A stretch of DNA of 64,000 nucleotides from Mesostigma viride (lineage: Eukaryota; Streptophyta; Mesostigmatophyceae; Mesostigmatales; Mesostigmataceae). Every line of letters begins with the position of its first letter. Position 1 is the first letter of the stretch. The position numbers and the translations under genes are program-made. Positions 33,157 through 46,300 of this stretch are shown in pieces. The DNA is taken from contig RPFO01001195.1 of the NCBI GenBank assembly GCA_009746045.1, forward strand, positions 1-64,000, written 5' to 3'. Under the pieces are notes generated by a model, which worked only from the letters and a program-made list of their open reading frames with translations, had not been told where the DNA came from and did not search any database.

Positions 33157-33885
33157 CTATGCCCTCCCTGCCACCTTCACGCCTATGCTGATGTCATAAC
33201 TTTTCCGGAAATCCTTTACCTCGGCATGCGCAAACACCCGCACCATGTCTCCAAACCTGTCCTCCCAGTCCCCTCGAATCCGACCATCCGACTCCACGTG
33301 GAGATGCAGCCGACCCTGCGACCATCGGCATTCATACCCGATACTCGATGCTGGCTGCCGGTAGGCGCCCTGGTAGGAAAAGTCAGCCGACAGGGTGGCA
33401 TTGCTCGAGAGCTTCTGCAGGGACGTAATGGACGCCCTTTGGCAGTCCACCTGAGCGGTGGCGGATACTACAGAGCCTGTGTAGTGGCCGAGTAATCCTA
33501 GCGTCGGCGACAGGCGGTCTTCCGAGAGAAAAGCCTCAATGCCGAGTGCGAGGGCGTTGGTGATTTTGCGAAGACAAGACACGTGGGAGTAGATGCCATG
33601 GCATAGCTCAACCTTGCATGTTGACTTTTCCCGGCTGAATTCCAAAGCTGCAGCCTTCTCGAGGGGATAGTACGCAGGATCGCGCCCTGCAGCCCCAATC
33701 GCCTTTTCCTGGGGCAGCTCTGTCCGGCTTCCACCGGACCTTAATCTTGCTGGATCGGTTAATACCCCCTGCCACGGCTGGATGATTTGCGGGTGTAGAT
33801 GGACCTGCTGGCAACGGCCGGGAAAACTGGCATCCTTCTTATCAGCAACGGCGCTGACCACTTCTCTCAATCGATCCGTTGGCAT
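33157..33885 (-). CDS. Tom40-like mitochondrial outer-membrane beta-barrel protein
   Basis: A single open frame of 242 codons. The C-terminal ~170 residues read like the beta-strands of the mitochondrial import pore Tom40 (porin-3 fold). They show a K-I-T-N-A-L-A-L-G-x-E strand, then an A-T-A-Q-V strand, a S-I-G-Y-E-C turn, L-H-L-H-V-E-S-D-G-R-I, and the closing A-E-V-K-D-F-R-K-S-Y-D-I-S-I-G-V strand. In Tom40 the closing strand holds the beta-signal for SAM insertion. The N-terminal ~70 residues do not match well, and 242 residues is short for Tom40 (usually 300 or more), so an upstream exon may be missing or the protein may be a divergent or truncated relative. The start at 33885 is the first ATG. 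A TGTAA lies about 110 bases past the stop on the minus strand. The assignment is by strand pattern, not by a search. Confidence 0.5.
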   Translation of the reverse strand: MPTDRLREVVSAVADKKDASFPGRCQQVHLHPQIIQPWQGVLTDPARLRSGGSRTELPQEKAIGAAGRDPAYYPLEKAAALEFSREKSTCKVELCHGIYSHVSCLRKITNALALGIEAFLSEDRLSPTLGLLGHYTGSVVSATAQVDCQRASITSLQKLSSNATLSADFSYQGAYRQPASSIGYECRWSQGRLHLHVESDGRIRGDWEDRFGDMVRVFAHAEVKDFRKSYDISIGVKVAGRA

Positions 33886-34925
33886 TTTGAGGGCAATGTC
33901 TGAGCTCCCTTTCCAGTGGAAAGCATGCTAACCAGTGACGTGACATGAGCCCAATGGCAGGCGGGTTCTGAACATGCGGAACTCCCAGCTGGCCTCAGGA
34001 CATCCCGAGAGCCTACGAAAGTCCTCGCCAGAACAACGAGTAGGCATCATATAAAGCATGCCAGTTAGCCACGCGCCTCAGCACCCATGGCCTCAGCTAA
34101 AGATAGAGTGACGACAGGCGTACACACAACCAACGCATCTTCGCAAGGGAAAATGGATATGGCGGGGGCAGCGCCCGCAGGAGATCAGGCAAGGCAGCAC
34201 GTGCTCAAGTCCCCACCCCCCAACCGCCTGTAGTCTCACGGAGTCTCTCGCACTTGCATCCGCAAGTTATAGTCCACTGACTTGTTGCCAGCTCGAGTAC
34301 GTCCACGTTTTGCCGCGCATTTCCTGCAAAGTGCAAAGCCGCGTAGATCCGTACATGCATGGTCAGTCAGTCAAGTCCAGATGCATGGAGCCTTGACGGC
34401 AACCGTTTGCTGGATAGGCCGGATGCCCGGATCCCGGAATCAGGAATGGCTGGGTCGAGTTTGCCGCGCAATTTGAGGTCCTGCTGTTTGCCAGAGGCGC
34501 TGCTCGCAGCTACACCAACACGATTGTACGGGATGGACACGATGTAATGCAACCGACACGATAGTACGGGATTCCGGATTAGTACAAATCCGGGCATGCG
34601 CGATGTATCCCGCGTGCCCGAGAAACGGCCGAAGTCAAAAATGTTTTTTGCGCCAGAACTGACGCGGATCGATGTCACGAGAAACGACCTCGACTATGTC
34701 ACAGCCGGTGCCTCCTGTGCACCTAAATAAACAGAGAAACCATGGACACTACATGACAGGCTTCATCCCCATTTTCATAGAATGTATGCCGTGGAAGTGA
34801 ACCAAAATGGAATGCGTCCATGCTGTTGTTCCAAATGAAAATGGGTGTCGGGAAATTCTGCTGTCTCTGCATGCCGTCAGCTAGTCCGTGCTGAGAACCT
34901 ACTTAATTTGGGTGTTTTTTTTACC
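33886..34925. other. Intergenic gap between divergent genes
   Basis: Separates the minus-strand Tom40-like gene from a possible plus-strand gene. Two near-identical lines around 34520-34565 ('acacgatNgtacgggat') form a short direct repeat. No long frame with coding character was seen. Confidence 0.5.
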
Positions 34926-35402
34926 ATGGCGATGGCGAGGGTAGTAATGTTAGCTGGGGGAGCTGTCGTGTTGGGCCGCATCATCGCCTTGGCAAGGAGT
35001 GGCAGCAAGACGAAAGCCGCCGTTGGCGACATTACGATGGAACCGCTAAACCCGGCGTCTAGACTCGGCATCGAGGTGCGTCAATTGGACCATTCAAGCG
35101 GCCATTTGAAGGGGAAAGCAAGGCTGCAGGCTATACTAAGATGGATTGGGCTCCTAGACAAGATGACTACGAGCATCGCTTGTCCGTGCCTTGGCATGAC
35201 GCGCGCGGAGAGCGGGGACGACGTAAATAACCCAGTCGAACCCACGCAAGGACGCCCGATGGTCGGCCAGGCGGCTGACGCAGACAACCCAGACGAGAAC
35301 AACGCCCCCAAGTTCGATGACGTCTATTATGCGAGCAAGGCGGAGCGAAATGTCGTCATTTCCATGGTGGGTAGCATGAGCGTGGGTGGTACCTATACGT
35401 AA
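34926..35402 (+). CDS. Possible small protein with one N-terminal membrane segment
   Basis: An ATG after TTTTTTTACC opens a 158-codon frame. Residues ~2-22 (A-M-A-R-V-V-M-L-A-G-G-A-V-V-L-G-R-I-I-A-L) could be a signal anchor or mitochondrial presequence; the rest is polar with an acidic D-N-P-D-E-N-N stretch. A GAG|GTGCGT donor at 35076 and a CTGCAG acceptor near 35128 could remove a ~50-nt intron in the middle. I do not recognise the family, and there is no independent support that it is expressed. Confidence 0.3.
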   Translation: MAMARVVMLAGGAVVLGRIIALARSGSKTKAAVGDITMEPLNPASRLGIEVRQLDHSSGHLKGKARLQAILRWIGLLDKMTTSIACPCLGMTRAESGDDVNNPVEPTQGRPMVGQAADADNPDENNAPKFDDVYYASKAERNVVISMVGSMSVGGTYT

Positions 35403-37392
35403 ACCGTTTGTACCCCGGTGGTCCCCCGACAGAACCCAGGCTTCGCGAGGGCTACCCCTAATGGTGACCATTACAGTGACCATGACCACCATGCTGGGCT
35501 TCGCGAGGGCTACCCCCTCCCACTATGGGGTCGCTTTGCTCAGTTTTGGGCACCCAAATGGGTGGGAAAAATAATCATTCATGAGCATGTCAATGATGGC
35601 CAACTCGTGCTCGGGTGTTACGTGCCTTGGGTGGCGTAATGTGGCTGCTTCGATAAGGTATATTTACGTGTGTTTCAATGGGCTTGAATTGGGTACCACC
35701 TAATATTTGCTACATAAGGATTCCCTTCTGCCCCCCTTGGCACCCCCAACTCCCCCATACCCCCACCCTCTCAACAAGGGTCTTTCTAGTTTCTACCCCT
35801 AAAGATTTGCCGTTCTCCCGCCACCTGCCCATTGGGCATCTCCTACGCGTTCGTGGGCATCCGCTGGCCTAACCACAGCCATGGAGCATGTGGCATTCGG
35901 AAGCCTTGGCGTCCCTCTCTGTGGCCATTCATGCGCCTGCTTCACTTCATCCCACGTACGGCGTTTCAATGGCGGGATGTTTATCTGTTTGTGTTGGCTT
36001 CCAGTACATGCAGACCACATGCTGAACCATTCGTCGATCACCACCACCACATGAGAGAGCCTACGTGACCCATATTTCCTGGGCGGGGGGGTGGGGGTGG
36101 GGAGGGGGGGGGACATGTCAGATAGTTCCATGCGGCTCAAAGGCAACCCCACGACAACGTCGGGGTCGGGTTCCACAGTCATCATTTCTAGAGGAGTCAC
36201 CCTGGTCAACCACGAACTCGAACTCGTCAGACCGCGTTCCATTCTAGAAAATGCTGGCACGTTTTTGGCATGTGCTCTTGCAGGGGACACCAATCACACT
36301 GCTGGCAAACATGCTCTGTCACCCGTCACGCCCCACCCATCACACTGCTGGCAAACGTGCTCTGTCACCCGCCACGCCCCACCCATCGCACTGCTGGCAA
36401 ACGTGCTCTGTCACCCGTCACGCCCCACCCATCGCACTGCTGGCAAACGTGCTCTGTCACCCGTCACGCCCCACCCATCGCACTGCTGGCAAACGTGCTC
36501 TGTCACCCGCCACGCCCCACCCATGGGCCCCTCATGGTCAACACATGATGCCACTCACATCTCCTGGCCGGCTCCCCTGCCTTTTGTATTGCAAGGGTGT
36601 TTGCCTTTATTTAGATTTGCTGAATCCTTAAATCTTGCCGCTCCTTTGCTTTGTGTGCGGTTTCTTCCCTGCCTTGCGCGCATGGCCGGTCGCTGGCCAC
36701 AGATCCGGCACCCGCCCTCCCAGCCAGAGCAAGAGGCACTCGAGGCCCTCCTCAGGTATGCTGTCACCATGCACACCTCATGCAGGCCCCATCACAATGT
36801 CGTCTCTTCATGCTTCGCCTTGCCACAGGAAGCTACTCCAAAGGGAGTTGGGTTGCTGCCGCAGGAAGCTACTCCAACTGTTGAGGGATTGGGGTCGCCC
36901 TCGTAGGCCTTAGCTACTTCTTTAATGAGACAACTTGGATGTCCTCCTTGTGTCGTGGTGGGCGCAACGCATCAGTCGGAGATGGTGGGCGCAGTACCCC
37001 CCCCACAAAAATGTGAGGTCCCCATTGGTTAACGTGGGATCGTGGCTGTCGGGTGTGGGCAGGCGACAGCCTTGTCTATTTATAGACAGTGCTGTGGAGG
37101 GATATGGATGGATGCGCAGGGCATCCCGGCTCGTGGTGGCTAGGAGGTGGCCACAGAGCGACCCCTGTTTTCGCGACACTAGAACAATGTTGGGGGAAGG
37201 GGGGGCAGGGGGTGGCAGCAAGCACACAGGTGAGGGATGATTACCGCCAACTATGACAAAACTGGCGGCTTGTCGATACTGTCGGCGGAATCTGTTGTCT
37301 TTGGCTCTTCCACTACTGCCCTCTTGCATGCGCAGTTGGCTGAGATTTCCTCCCTCTGAATAATCTTGTCTGCACCACTCTTGTCCTCCTGC
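35403..37392. other. Region with weak exon candidates
   Basis: A short direct repeat (GGCTTCGCGAGGGCTACCCC at about 35440 and 35494) is followed by AT-poor spacer. 36118-36280 looks coding on the plus strand. 36681-36764 (ATG to CTCAG|GTATGC) can be joined to 36829-36912 to give a short Leu/Arg-rich end with a TAG stop. The second piece contains the duplicated GCAGGAAGCTACTCCAA. I cannot connect these to either neighbour, so no gene is called. Confidence 0.35.
36295..36525. repeat. 46-bp minisatellite, ~5 copies
   Basis: Unit begins CAAACGTGCTCTGTCACCCG and contains CACGCCCCACCCATC. Copies differ by a few substitutions (GTCACG/GCCACG, TCACAC/TCGCAC). It lies upstream of the ankyrin-HECT gene in an unassigned region. 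Confidence 0.9.
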
Positions 37393-40300
37393 ATGTGCCC
37401 TGGACGTGCTTGCTTGCATGCGCGACACCCGCACCTGGCGGATGCCGTCCTTGCGTCGGCCAGCATCACCAACGCACGCAAGCTGCTTCCGGTGGACGCT
37501 CGGGCGCTGGTAGACAGCGTTGTGCGGGCGGCGCACGCGTGGCCTGCAGTGACTCGCGAGTGGAAGGATAGAGGGGTAAGGAACTACGGACGATGGAATA
37601 AGGAGGGTAGGAAGCAAAGGAGGGAGGACAGGGGAAAGGCACAGGGGTAGGATTGGGTCAGAGTATGGGCAGACGAGGGGTAAGGAGCTGTGGACGGTAG
37701 AATATGGAGGGGGGGAGGGGGGGGAGTGCGATAGAATAAGGAGGGGGGAGAGAGGGGTAAGTGCGATAGAATAAGGAGGGGGGAGAGAGGGGTAAATGCG
37801 ATAGAATAAGGAGGGGGGAGAGAGGGGTAAGTGCGATAGAGTATGGAGGGGGAGAGAGGGGTAAGTGCGATAGAGTATGGAGGGGGAGAGAGGGGTAAGT
37901 GCGATAGAGTATGGAGGGGGGAGAGAGGGGTAAGTGCGATAGAGTATGGAGGGGGGAGAGAGGGGTAAGTGCGATAGAATATGGAGGGGGGAGAGAGGGG
38001 TAAGTGCGATAGAATGTGGAGGGGGGAGAGAGGGGTAAGTGCGATAGAGTATGGAGGGGGGAGAGAGGGGTAAGGGCAATAGAATTAGGAGGGTGGGAAG
38101 CAAAGGAGTCAGGACAGGGGAAAAGCACTGGGGAAGATTGCGGCCGAGTATGGTCCATGGAAAACAGAAGAATGTAGTCATTGGAGGTAACCTGGAACTT
38201 GCATGGTGAGTCGCCCTATAGGTAGATGTGGGCACATTCCCTCTCAAGCTCTTTACGTAAAAGTTGGGGGTGTTGCACCATTGATACAGCCTTGATGGGC
38301 AACGACGCGGGTGCTCATGGCCGCTTGTCGCATCGCGTTGCGTACAGTCCACATGCGTCTCATGAAGATGTCGACTCGTTGGCATGGTCTGTTAACCCCC
38401 CAGGACGCAGCACATCGCTCTTGTCTTGTTCACGTCTTGTCATGGGTACTTTGTCATGGGTACCTTGTCATGGATGCCTTCTCATGGGTACCTTGTCATG
38501 GGTGTCTTGTCATGGATTCCGTGTCCATTATCTACTGGCATCCACCCACCCAGAAGCGCAGCTTATCGCTCTTGTCGCGTTTATGTCTTGTCATATGTAT
38601 CTGTCGCCTTCAAACCCAGGAGTGTGGCTCGTGGCTCCACCTGGCGGCCGAGCTGGGCGAGGCTGAGCTGGCTCGCTTCCTGTGTCTGCATGGCCACCCG
38701 CTGGACGCCAGGAACCGGGTGGGTGCCCACCACGAATAGACATCAGGAAACGGGTGGGTGCGCGCAAGAGGTACTCACAATTGCAATTGCCATGCGGCAT
38801 GCCATTAGCACTGGCAACAGCCTGTGTGCATGCGTACGCGCGCCAGTACGCAACAACAAGCGAGTGCGGGGCTGCACACGGAAAATTCGTAGTGATGGGA
38901 TGGGTGCGTGCCCGCCTGCAAGTAAAGATAACAGCTGTAGTATATTAATAGATAGTATAATATATAATATAGATATAGTAGTATTAGATAACAGTATTTT
39001 GATATATTTGTGTGTCAAGCGCATGCACATTGTAGCTGGCGAGGATGCCGGTGAAGTCAGCCCAAGGTACTGAGCAGCACTGATGCGGCGGGAATAGTAG
39101 GGCCTGCGTTGTGGACAAACGGAGCCAAGAAGGTACTCCCTTACTTGCTACTCCCGCCATCGGACCGCCTCTTATGGAATGTGATGTATCGCCTGACTCT
39201 GTGCTCCCTTTTCCTCCATCCTAGCCCATCTTGCATGACTGTGCGTATGGTGTACGCTGGAGTACGGTCTCTCTGACTGACAGCGGAGTACGGTCTCTCT
39301 GATAGACAGACTGGTATGGAAAACCTTCTACTGTGTGCCCTGGCGACCTCTCTAGAGTCCCTCCCGTCCACCCCATCATGGCCATGCCTTGTCCACCACT
39401 CCTCCCGTCGACCCTATGATGGCCATGCCTCACATCTGCCCAGGCGGGGGAGACGCCGCTCCACGTGGCCTCCCGTGAGGGCCATCGCGCGACAGCGAAC
39501 GCTTTCCTCCTCCACGAGCAACTGCGCGCGTGGCAGCAACAGCAGCTGGCATCCGCCACGAGCTCCAATGCCTCCGCCGTCGTCGCTGACATCATCGCGG
39601 GGCCAGGGGGAACTGTTGCAGCGGAGGCGGGCTCACCCCTGCTGTCGGCCTTGAGGGAAATGGGCGCGGCTTGCAGGGATGGCATCCAGCATCGGGGCCC
39701 ACAAGGGGGAGCAGAACTGCGGCAGGAGGACGGCGCACAAGGGCAACTGGTGCCAGCGCCCACAGCTCCAGAAGGGAGGCGAGGGGAGCCCGGGGAGGGC
39801 ATGAAGGGGGCTGAGAATCACAGTCAGGGAAGGGGTGGGGAAGGCGCGGAGGGTGGCGCAGGGGACATCGGGCAGAAGAAGCCGCAAGGGGGGGCGCATG
39901 GGCAGATGACCTTCGATAGCGGTTTGCTGCTGGAGAGGGATACGGCCGGCAGGTCGCCGATTGACGTTGCCAGGGATGCGCCCATGGCGGCTTTTCTTGC
40001 CGAGTGGCAGCCCTGGGCGCACCAGCTGCCTCCGCCAGGTAGGGATGGACCCAAAAAGAAAATCACGAAAGGTAGGGCGTGCGGTTGTGGATGGAAACAA
40101 ACGTGCCAGCCAGCGAGAATGTTAATGCTGCTGTGTATTTGTGGGCATGTGTGTCTGCGTGTATGTCGACTTACAGTGGACGTTTGTGGATGCTCGTGGC
40201 GACTGGTAGCAGTATGGATAGAGCAGGGGTGGGCAAGTCCCATTGTGGGGCTGAAAGAGTGGCTGTGTACGCAGCGGTGGGTGGTCGGTCGGGCGAGGTC

Positions 40301-43300
40301 GGTCGGTCGGTCGGCCGGGCGGTCGGTCGGGCGGGCGGGCGGGGTAGGTGGGTGGGCGCATGGGCGGGCAGGTGGGTGGGTGAGCGGGTGGATGGGCGGG
40401 CGGGTTGGCGGGGTAGTTCGGTAGCCCCTCTTGTGTCCCACCCTGCTGCACATGCACGTTGTCCTTTCCTTGCTCATATTTTTACACGTGTCATTGTGTG
40501 TGATTGTGTGTGATTCATGTGATTGTGTGTGATTCATGTGATTGTGTGTGATTGTGTGTGATTGTGTGTGATTGTGTGTGATTGTGTGTGATTGTGTGTG
40601 ATTGTGTGTGATTGTGTGTGATTGTGTGTGATTGTGTGTGATTGTGTGTGATTGTGTGTGATTGTGTGTGATTGTGTGTGATTGTGTGTGATTGTGTGTG
40701 ATTGTGTGTGATTGTGTGTGATTGTGTGTGATTGTGTGTGATTGTGTGTGATTGTGTGTGATTGTGTGTGATTGTGTGTGATTGTGTGTGATTGTGTGTC
40801 ATTGTGTGTGATTGTGTGTCATTGTGTGTGATTCTCTTCTGTCCCTTCCCCTGGCCCCATTCCCACCCCCTTGTTAATGCTTCCTGCGCCCCCCCCTCTT
40901 CTCTCCATGCCTTCTTATTTCTGCCTTATCCATAACCCTTCTCGCGTTTCGAAACCTCTCTTCCCTTCCCCGCCTCTTCCAATGTGTGCCCTGCCCCTGT
41001 GCCCCGCAAACCGCAGCGCTGCTGTCCGTTGCCACCGTTGCATGCCTGCGCGCGCCCAGTTGCGGGGACCTGGCTGAAGCGCTGCGTTGCCACATGGCGG
41101 CCGTCGGCGCGTTCCGCCTGCCTGACTCGTACAAGGCGGCGCGGCGGCTGCAGCGCGAGTACCGGCACGTGCTGGAGCAGGTAAAGGACGTGTGTGTGTG
41201 GGGGGGGGGGGGGGGGGGGGGGCGGGGGTATGGGGGGCCCAATGGGGGCCGGGGGGGGGGGGGGGGGGGAGGGGGAGTGGGCGTGCCAGTGGGTGGAATT
41301 AATTACTGTCACTATAGCTTCCCAAGTCAGCCACTCCCTGGATACTTGATCCAGTTTTACTGCTAGGGAACGGGTACGCGAGTTTGTAAGCGAAAGTAAG
41401 CTGTGAGTTTGTAGTAGTAGTATAACAAAAGTAAGGTGCTGGGTAAGTAACCCCTCCCTGAGCTCCATCAGTGGTGCGCTCATTTGGCACCTCCATGTTG
41501 ACTTATCACACATGCCCTCTGTACTCTGATGTCTGCCATCATCCCCCCCTTCCCCCCCTGGCTTCCCCCTGCCCCCCCCCCCCGCGCGCCATCTCTCCTC
41601 CTTTTCCTCCGGGGTGCCCCCGTTCCCGTCTCCCCCCCCCCGCACACACACACAGATCTCCCTGGCTGTCTCGTCCATGTCAGCGCCCCCCCCAAACAAC
41701 GCCAGCCCCACAACGGCCGCCGATACTGCAAGCCCCGCTCACTCTCCCACAGCCACGGCAGCCACCCGGGTGTCTATGGCAGTCAGCCCCCTCGCCCCCG
41801 GCTGCGATTCATTGCAAAGCGGCTGTGAGGAGTTCACCACCTTCTTTGACGCAAACTCGCGCCAGATGGACGCCAGCTCCATGGGCCCGCCTGCCCAAGA
41901 GCATGAGGGCGAGGGCAAGTTCGAGGGTTCCAGCATAAGGCCGCGAGGCTTTGTAAAGTCACCTGCGGCGCAGGGTGCCGACTCCCAGGGCTCGAACCAG
42001 TCGGGTGGCGACTCTGACGGAGCTTACCTCACTCTGGCCTCCCTGAGTTCCATTCCGGGTGCATCGTCGCCCACCTCCGATGACATCACCGCTCATGGGA
42101 AGGCTGCGGATTGCGGTGACATGGTGACGGTCCCCAGCAGCGGCGTCGCACAGCCCTGGGTCCACATCCTCGACGGTCTGACGTCCGAGGAGCCCAGCCG
42201 AGACGACGGTGACGGCGCCAGCACTGCTATCAAAGGAGGAGTATCCCAGACATTGGTGACGGAGGCAGCGGTATCAGAGACGTCTCCTCCCCCTCCCTCA
42301 TGTGCCAGGGGTGGCCCAGGGGGCGGCCAACCACCCATCGCAAAGCCAACCACCCAACCACCCAACCACCCTTTGGTTTCTGGGGAATCCCTTGCGGGCG
42401 GTCAAGTCGCACACGCACGGTCCTCACCTCCTTTAGCTTCTCCGGGTCACCTTGTTGATGGCCAAGCAGCAACCGCGTCTGGCCCTACTGACATCCGGCA
42501 CCTCTGTGCCCGACGCGACGCGCTATTGGACCAGCTGGCGTCCTGTCTGGCCACGTTGAAGGAGGACCTTGCGGGGCTTGCCGCCACGGTGGACACGGCT
42601 CCGCTGGTCGCGCAGATTCGGTTGACGCTGGCAGACGACGCGTCGGTGGTGACCGGTCATTCCTCCCCCTCTAGTGGGGTCATCGCCCGGCAGAACATCG
42701 AGGGGGCTGCCATGCCACAGGTGAGAGCTCTGGCTTCGGTGGTGTGGGGGGATGGTTTAAAAACAGCTGCCAGCCCGCAAAGCCAGCCCTATTTCCGTTT
42801 TACAGGCCCGCATCCTTGATTGCCCGGCGGAAGTGCAGCAGCGGGTTCCCCTTCCCATCTCGCAGCGTGTTTGTCCACCGCAGCGTGTTTGTCCACCGCA
42901 TCATGGTTGTCCACCGCATCGTGGTTGTCCACCGCAGCGTGTTTGTCCACCGCATCGTGTTTGTCCACCGCAGCGTGGTTGTCCACCGCATCGTGGTTGT
43001 CCTCCGCATCGTGTTTGTCCACCGCAGTGTGTTTGTCCACCGCATCGTGTTTGTCCACCGCATCGTGTATGTCCACCGCAGCGTGTTTGTCCACCGCATC
43101 GTGTTTGTCCACCGCAGTGTGTTTGTCCACCGCATTGTGTATGTCCACCGCAGCGTGTTTGTCCACCGCATCGTGGTTGTCCACCGCATCGTGGTTGTCC
43201 ACCGCATCGTGGTTGTCCACCGGAGCGTGGTTGTCCACCGCATCGTGTTTGTCCACCGCAGTGTGTTTGTCCACCGCATCGTGTTTGTCCACCGCATCGT

Positions 43301-46300
43301 GTTTGTCCACCGCATCGTGTATGTCCACCGCAGCGTGTTTGTCCACCGCATCATGTTTGTCCACCGCATCGTGTTTGTCCACCGCAGCGTGTTTGTCCAC
43401 CGCATCGTGTTTGTCCACCGCATCGTGTTTGTCCACCGCATCGTGTTTGTCCACCGCAGCGTGTTTGTCCACCGCATCGTGTATGTCCACCGTGGCTCTT
43501 GCACGCGGGGAGTCGTGATTGACAGTTGACGTTAGGAATGAGACGCATGTGACATGAGAAGTTGACCTGCTTTGTTCTCTGCACCGGGGTCTCACCTCCT
43601 TGGATTGTGAAAATGTTGTCCTCCCTTCCTCACCTCTGACACCAACCCCCCCCCCCCACCACCACCACCACCACACACACACACACACATGCGGACATAT
43701 TGCCCCCCCTCCCCCCTGCCCCGGCCACCAACACAACCACCACAAAATACGTGGCCAGATATTGCCTGGCTCGCTGCACGCACTCTCCCGCGAGGCGGTG
43801 CAGGTGGCCGCGCCGCTGGTGGCCTCCCTCAAGAGCAAGCTGCTGGCGCTGCTGGCGCGCGCAGAGAAGGAGGAGCGCCAGCATAAACTTGGGTGCGTGG
43901 CACAGCAACGCCAGCATTCCCACGGAGCCGGACGCGCGGGTAGGTGGGAGGGCGTTGCGTGCACGGCACAGCATGGGTCATGGGGCGGGATGAATGGCGC
44001 CGGATGCCATGGTCACGGCGACGGGAGCGTCCGCGACCCACGCAGCACGGAAAGGCAGGGTCGCGGCAACGGCAGCGCCGGGGTCGGGCGACATGGCACG
44101 GAGAGGCAGGGGACGGGGACGGCAGCAGCAGTTGCGACAGCAAGCCGGCACGAGGCATCTATCCGCGGGCCCCCTGTGCCGTCGGCAGAGGAGAAGGGTG
44201 CTTCAGCCTCGGGAGGAGCAGAGGAGCCCGTGGCTGCCTCTGGCGACGTCACGCGGGGGGCAGACGGTGATCCCAAGGCCTTGGCGAGGGGCGACAATGA
44301 CGTCAGCGCCGGCAGCCTGTACCGGACAGCGGCCGCCATTCTCGGCGCTAGCTCCCACGGCGACGTCAGCAGTGACGGCATCAGCGGCGGTTACGGCAAC
44401 CGGAACCAGACGAGTGCCGCCGATTCGTCCCGCGAGGACGTTTCCACTGGCCATTGTTCGCTGGGGGGCGGTGAGGGCGTCTCGGTCTCGGTGTCGGCTG
44501 CCAGCGAGCATAAGAACCCCCGCCGGTCATTTGCGCGCGCAGTTCGGTCTCGCGGGAAGACTGGCCGAGCGTTCGAGTGCCCGATCCAGGCGGGTCCTGT
44601 CTCCGCACGCACGGCCCCAAGCACGCTCCCAAGCCCACTCCCCAGCACAGGCCCAAGCACGGCCCCAAGCACCAGCGCAAACTCCACCGCGATGGTGACG
44701 GCACGTCTGCCGGGGGGACATTCTTCATACCCACTCCCCCCCCTGGGGGATGACGAGAGGAGCCCTGGACGGCAGGACATCACAGGCAGCAGCACCCACA
44801 CAGCCGCGAGCGGCTGCACGGCAGCAGCGAAGGGAGATGAGCTGCTGGCCGATCCAGAGGGCGTTGGTGGTTTGGCCGAGCGTGCGGCTGGCCCTGCCCC
44901 TGCCGCCGCAATAATGCTTGCGTCTGAGGGGCTTGCTGAGCGAGTAGCCCCAAACACTCGAGCGCCCCTCGCGACTGCGCATCATTCTCCCATGGCCACG
45001 GAAGGGGATGAACACCCACCACCCAACGATGGGGCCACCTGTGTCCGCGCCTCGTCCTCCAGCCGCGTCCACCCGCATGCCGCCCTGGCCGGCCTGCGCA
45101 CCGACATCCACCGCCGCCACGTCGAGCTGACATGTGCGGTGGCGCGGGCGAGGGAGCTGGAGGGGGGACTTCTTGCGCACGCTCACGCGTGGCTGGCCAA
45201 CGTGGAGCGCGCAGGGCTGACGCGGCGCGTGGCGGAACTACAAGCGGGCGCCGCGCAGAAGGTAGGGATGCCGTCTCGCCGCCAGGTGGCACGTCTGGCC
45301 TGGCCTGGCCAGCTGTCAATGACAGACTTGCTTGCGTCCATCCCAGCCGCACGATTCCCTCAACCTGCGCTGCCTGCTGCTGTCTGCTCGGGTGCCCGCA
45401 CAGCTGCCCACACGTCGTTTTGTGATGGTTTGGCGCTAGTTTGGTGTTGGGTTGGTGTAGGGTTGGTGTTGGGTTGGTGTTGGGTTGGTGTTGGGTTGGT
45501 GTTGGGTTGGTGTTGGGTTGGTGTTGGGTTGGTGTTGGGTTGGTGTTGGGTTGGTGTTGGGTTGGTGTTGGGTTGGTGTTGGGTTGGTGTTGGGTTGGTG
45601 TTGGGTTGGTGTTGGGTTGGTGTTGGGTTGGTGTTGGTTTCGTGGTGATTTGTTGGTGGTTTTGGTACAACCAGATCTATGTCCCCTATCGCTGCCACGC
45701 TTGGCCCTCGTAGTGATGCCGCTTCCCCTGCCCTCCCTCCTCCCCTCTTGCTGCCCTCCTTTCCTCTTCCTGCTGCCCTTCCCTCTTCCTGCCCTCCTCT
45801 GTTCCTGTCTCCCTCTTCCTGTCTCCCTCTTCCCGCCCCCCCTCTTCTTGTTTCCCCTCTTCCCGCCCCCCCTCTTCTTGTTTCCCCTCTGCTCGACCTC
45901 CCCTCTGCCCTTGCGTTCCTCCGCTGGTTGCTCTGCCCTCGCGTTCCTCCGCTGGTTGACCCCCTTTGTTCCTCCGCTGGTTGACCCCCTTTGTTCCTCC
46001 GCTGGTTGACCCCCGTTGTTCCCGTTTCACTCGGGACCTGGTGGCAGCCCTCTATTCCCTCGCATCTGATACCATGCGTTACTATACTGTATCCCTCGCA
46101 TCTGATACCATGCATTACTATACTGTATCCCTCGCATCTGATACCATGCATTACTATACTGTATCCCTCGCATCTGATACCATGCATTACTATACTGTAT
46201 CCCTCGCATCTGATACCATGCATTACTATACTGTATCATGGTTATACTGTATTTCATGCATGTATGTGCTACTATGTCGGCTAGTATCGGCGTTTGCTTT

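Noticed and set aside
36290-38095. CRISPR-like spaced repeats
   Set aside because: The units are directly adjacent with no unique spacers, and the genome is eukaryotic; these are minisatellites.
36922-38385. 487-codon minus-strand frame with Ser-Pro-Leu-Ser-Pro repeats
   Set aside because: Produced by the 36-bp intronic minisatellite, antisense to the ligase gene.
42789-43964. Minus-strand 'VDKHDA' repeat protein
   Set aside because: The period-18 array is open in all frames; it is antisense and intronic.
45360-46223. Minus-strand Pro-Thr-Gln-His repeat protein
   Set aside because: Frame through two intronic minisatellites; no domain.
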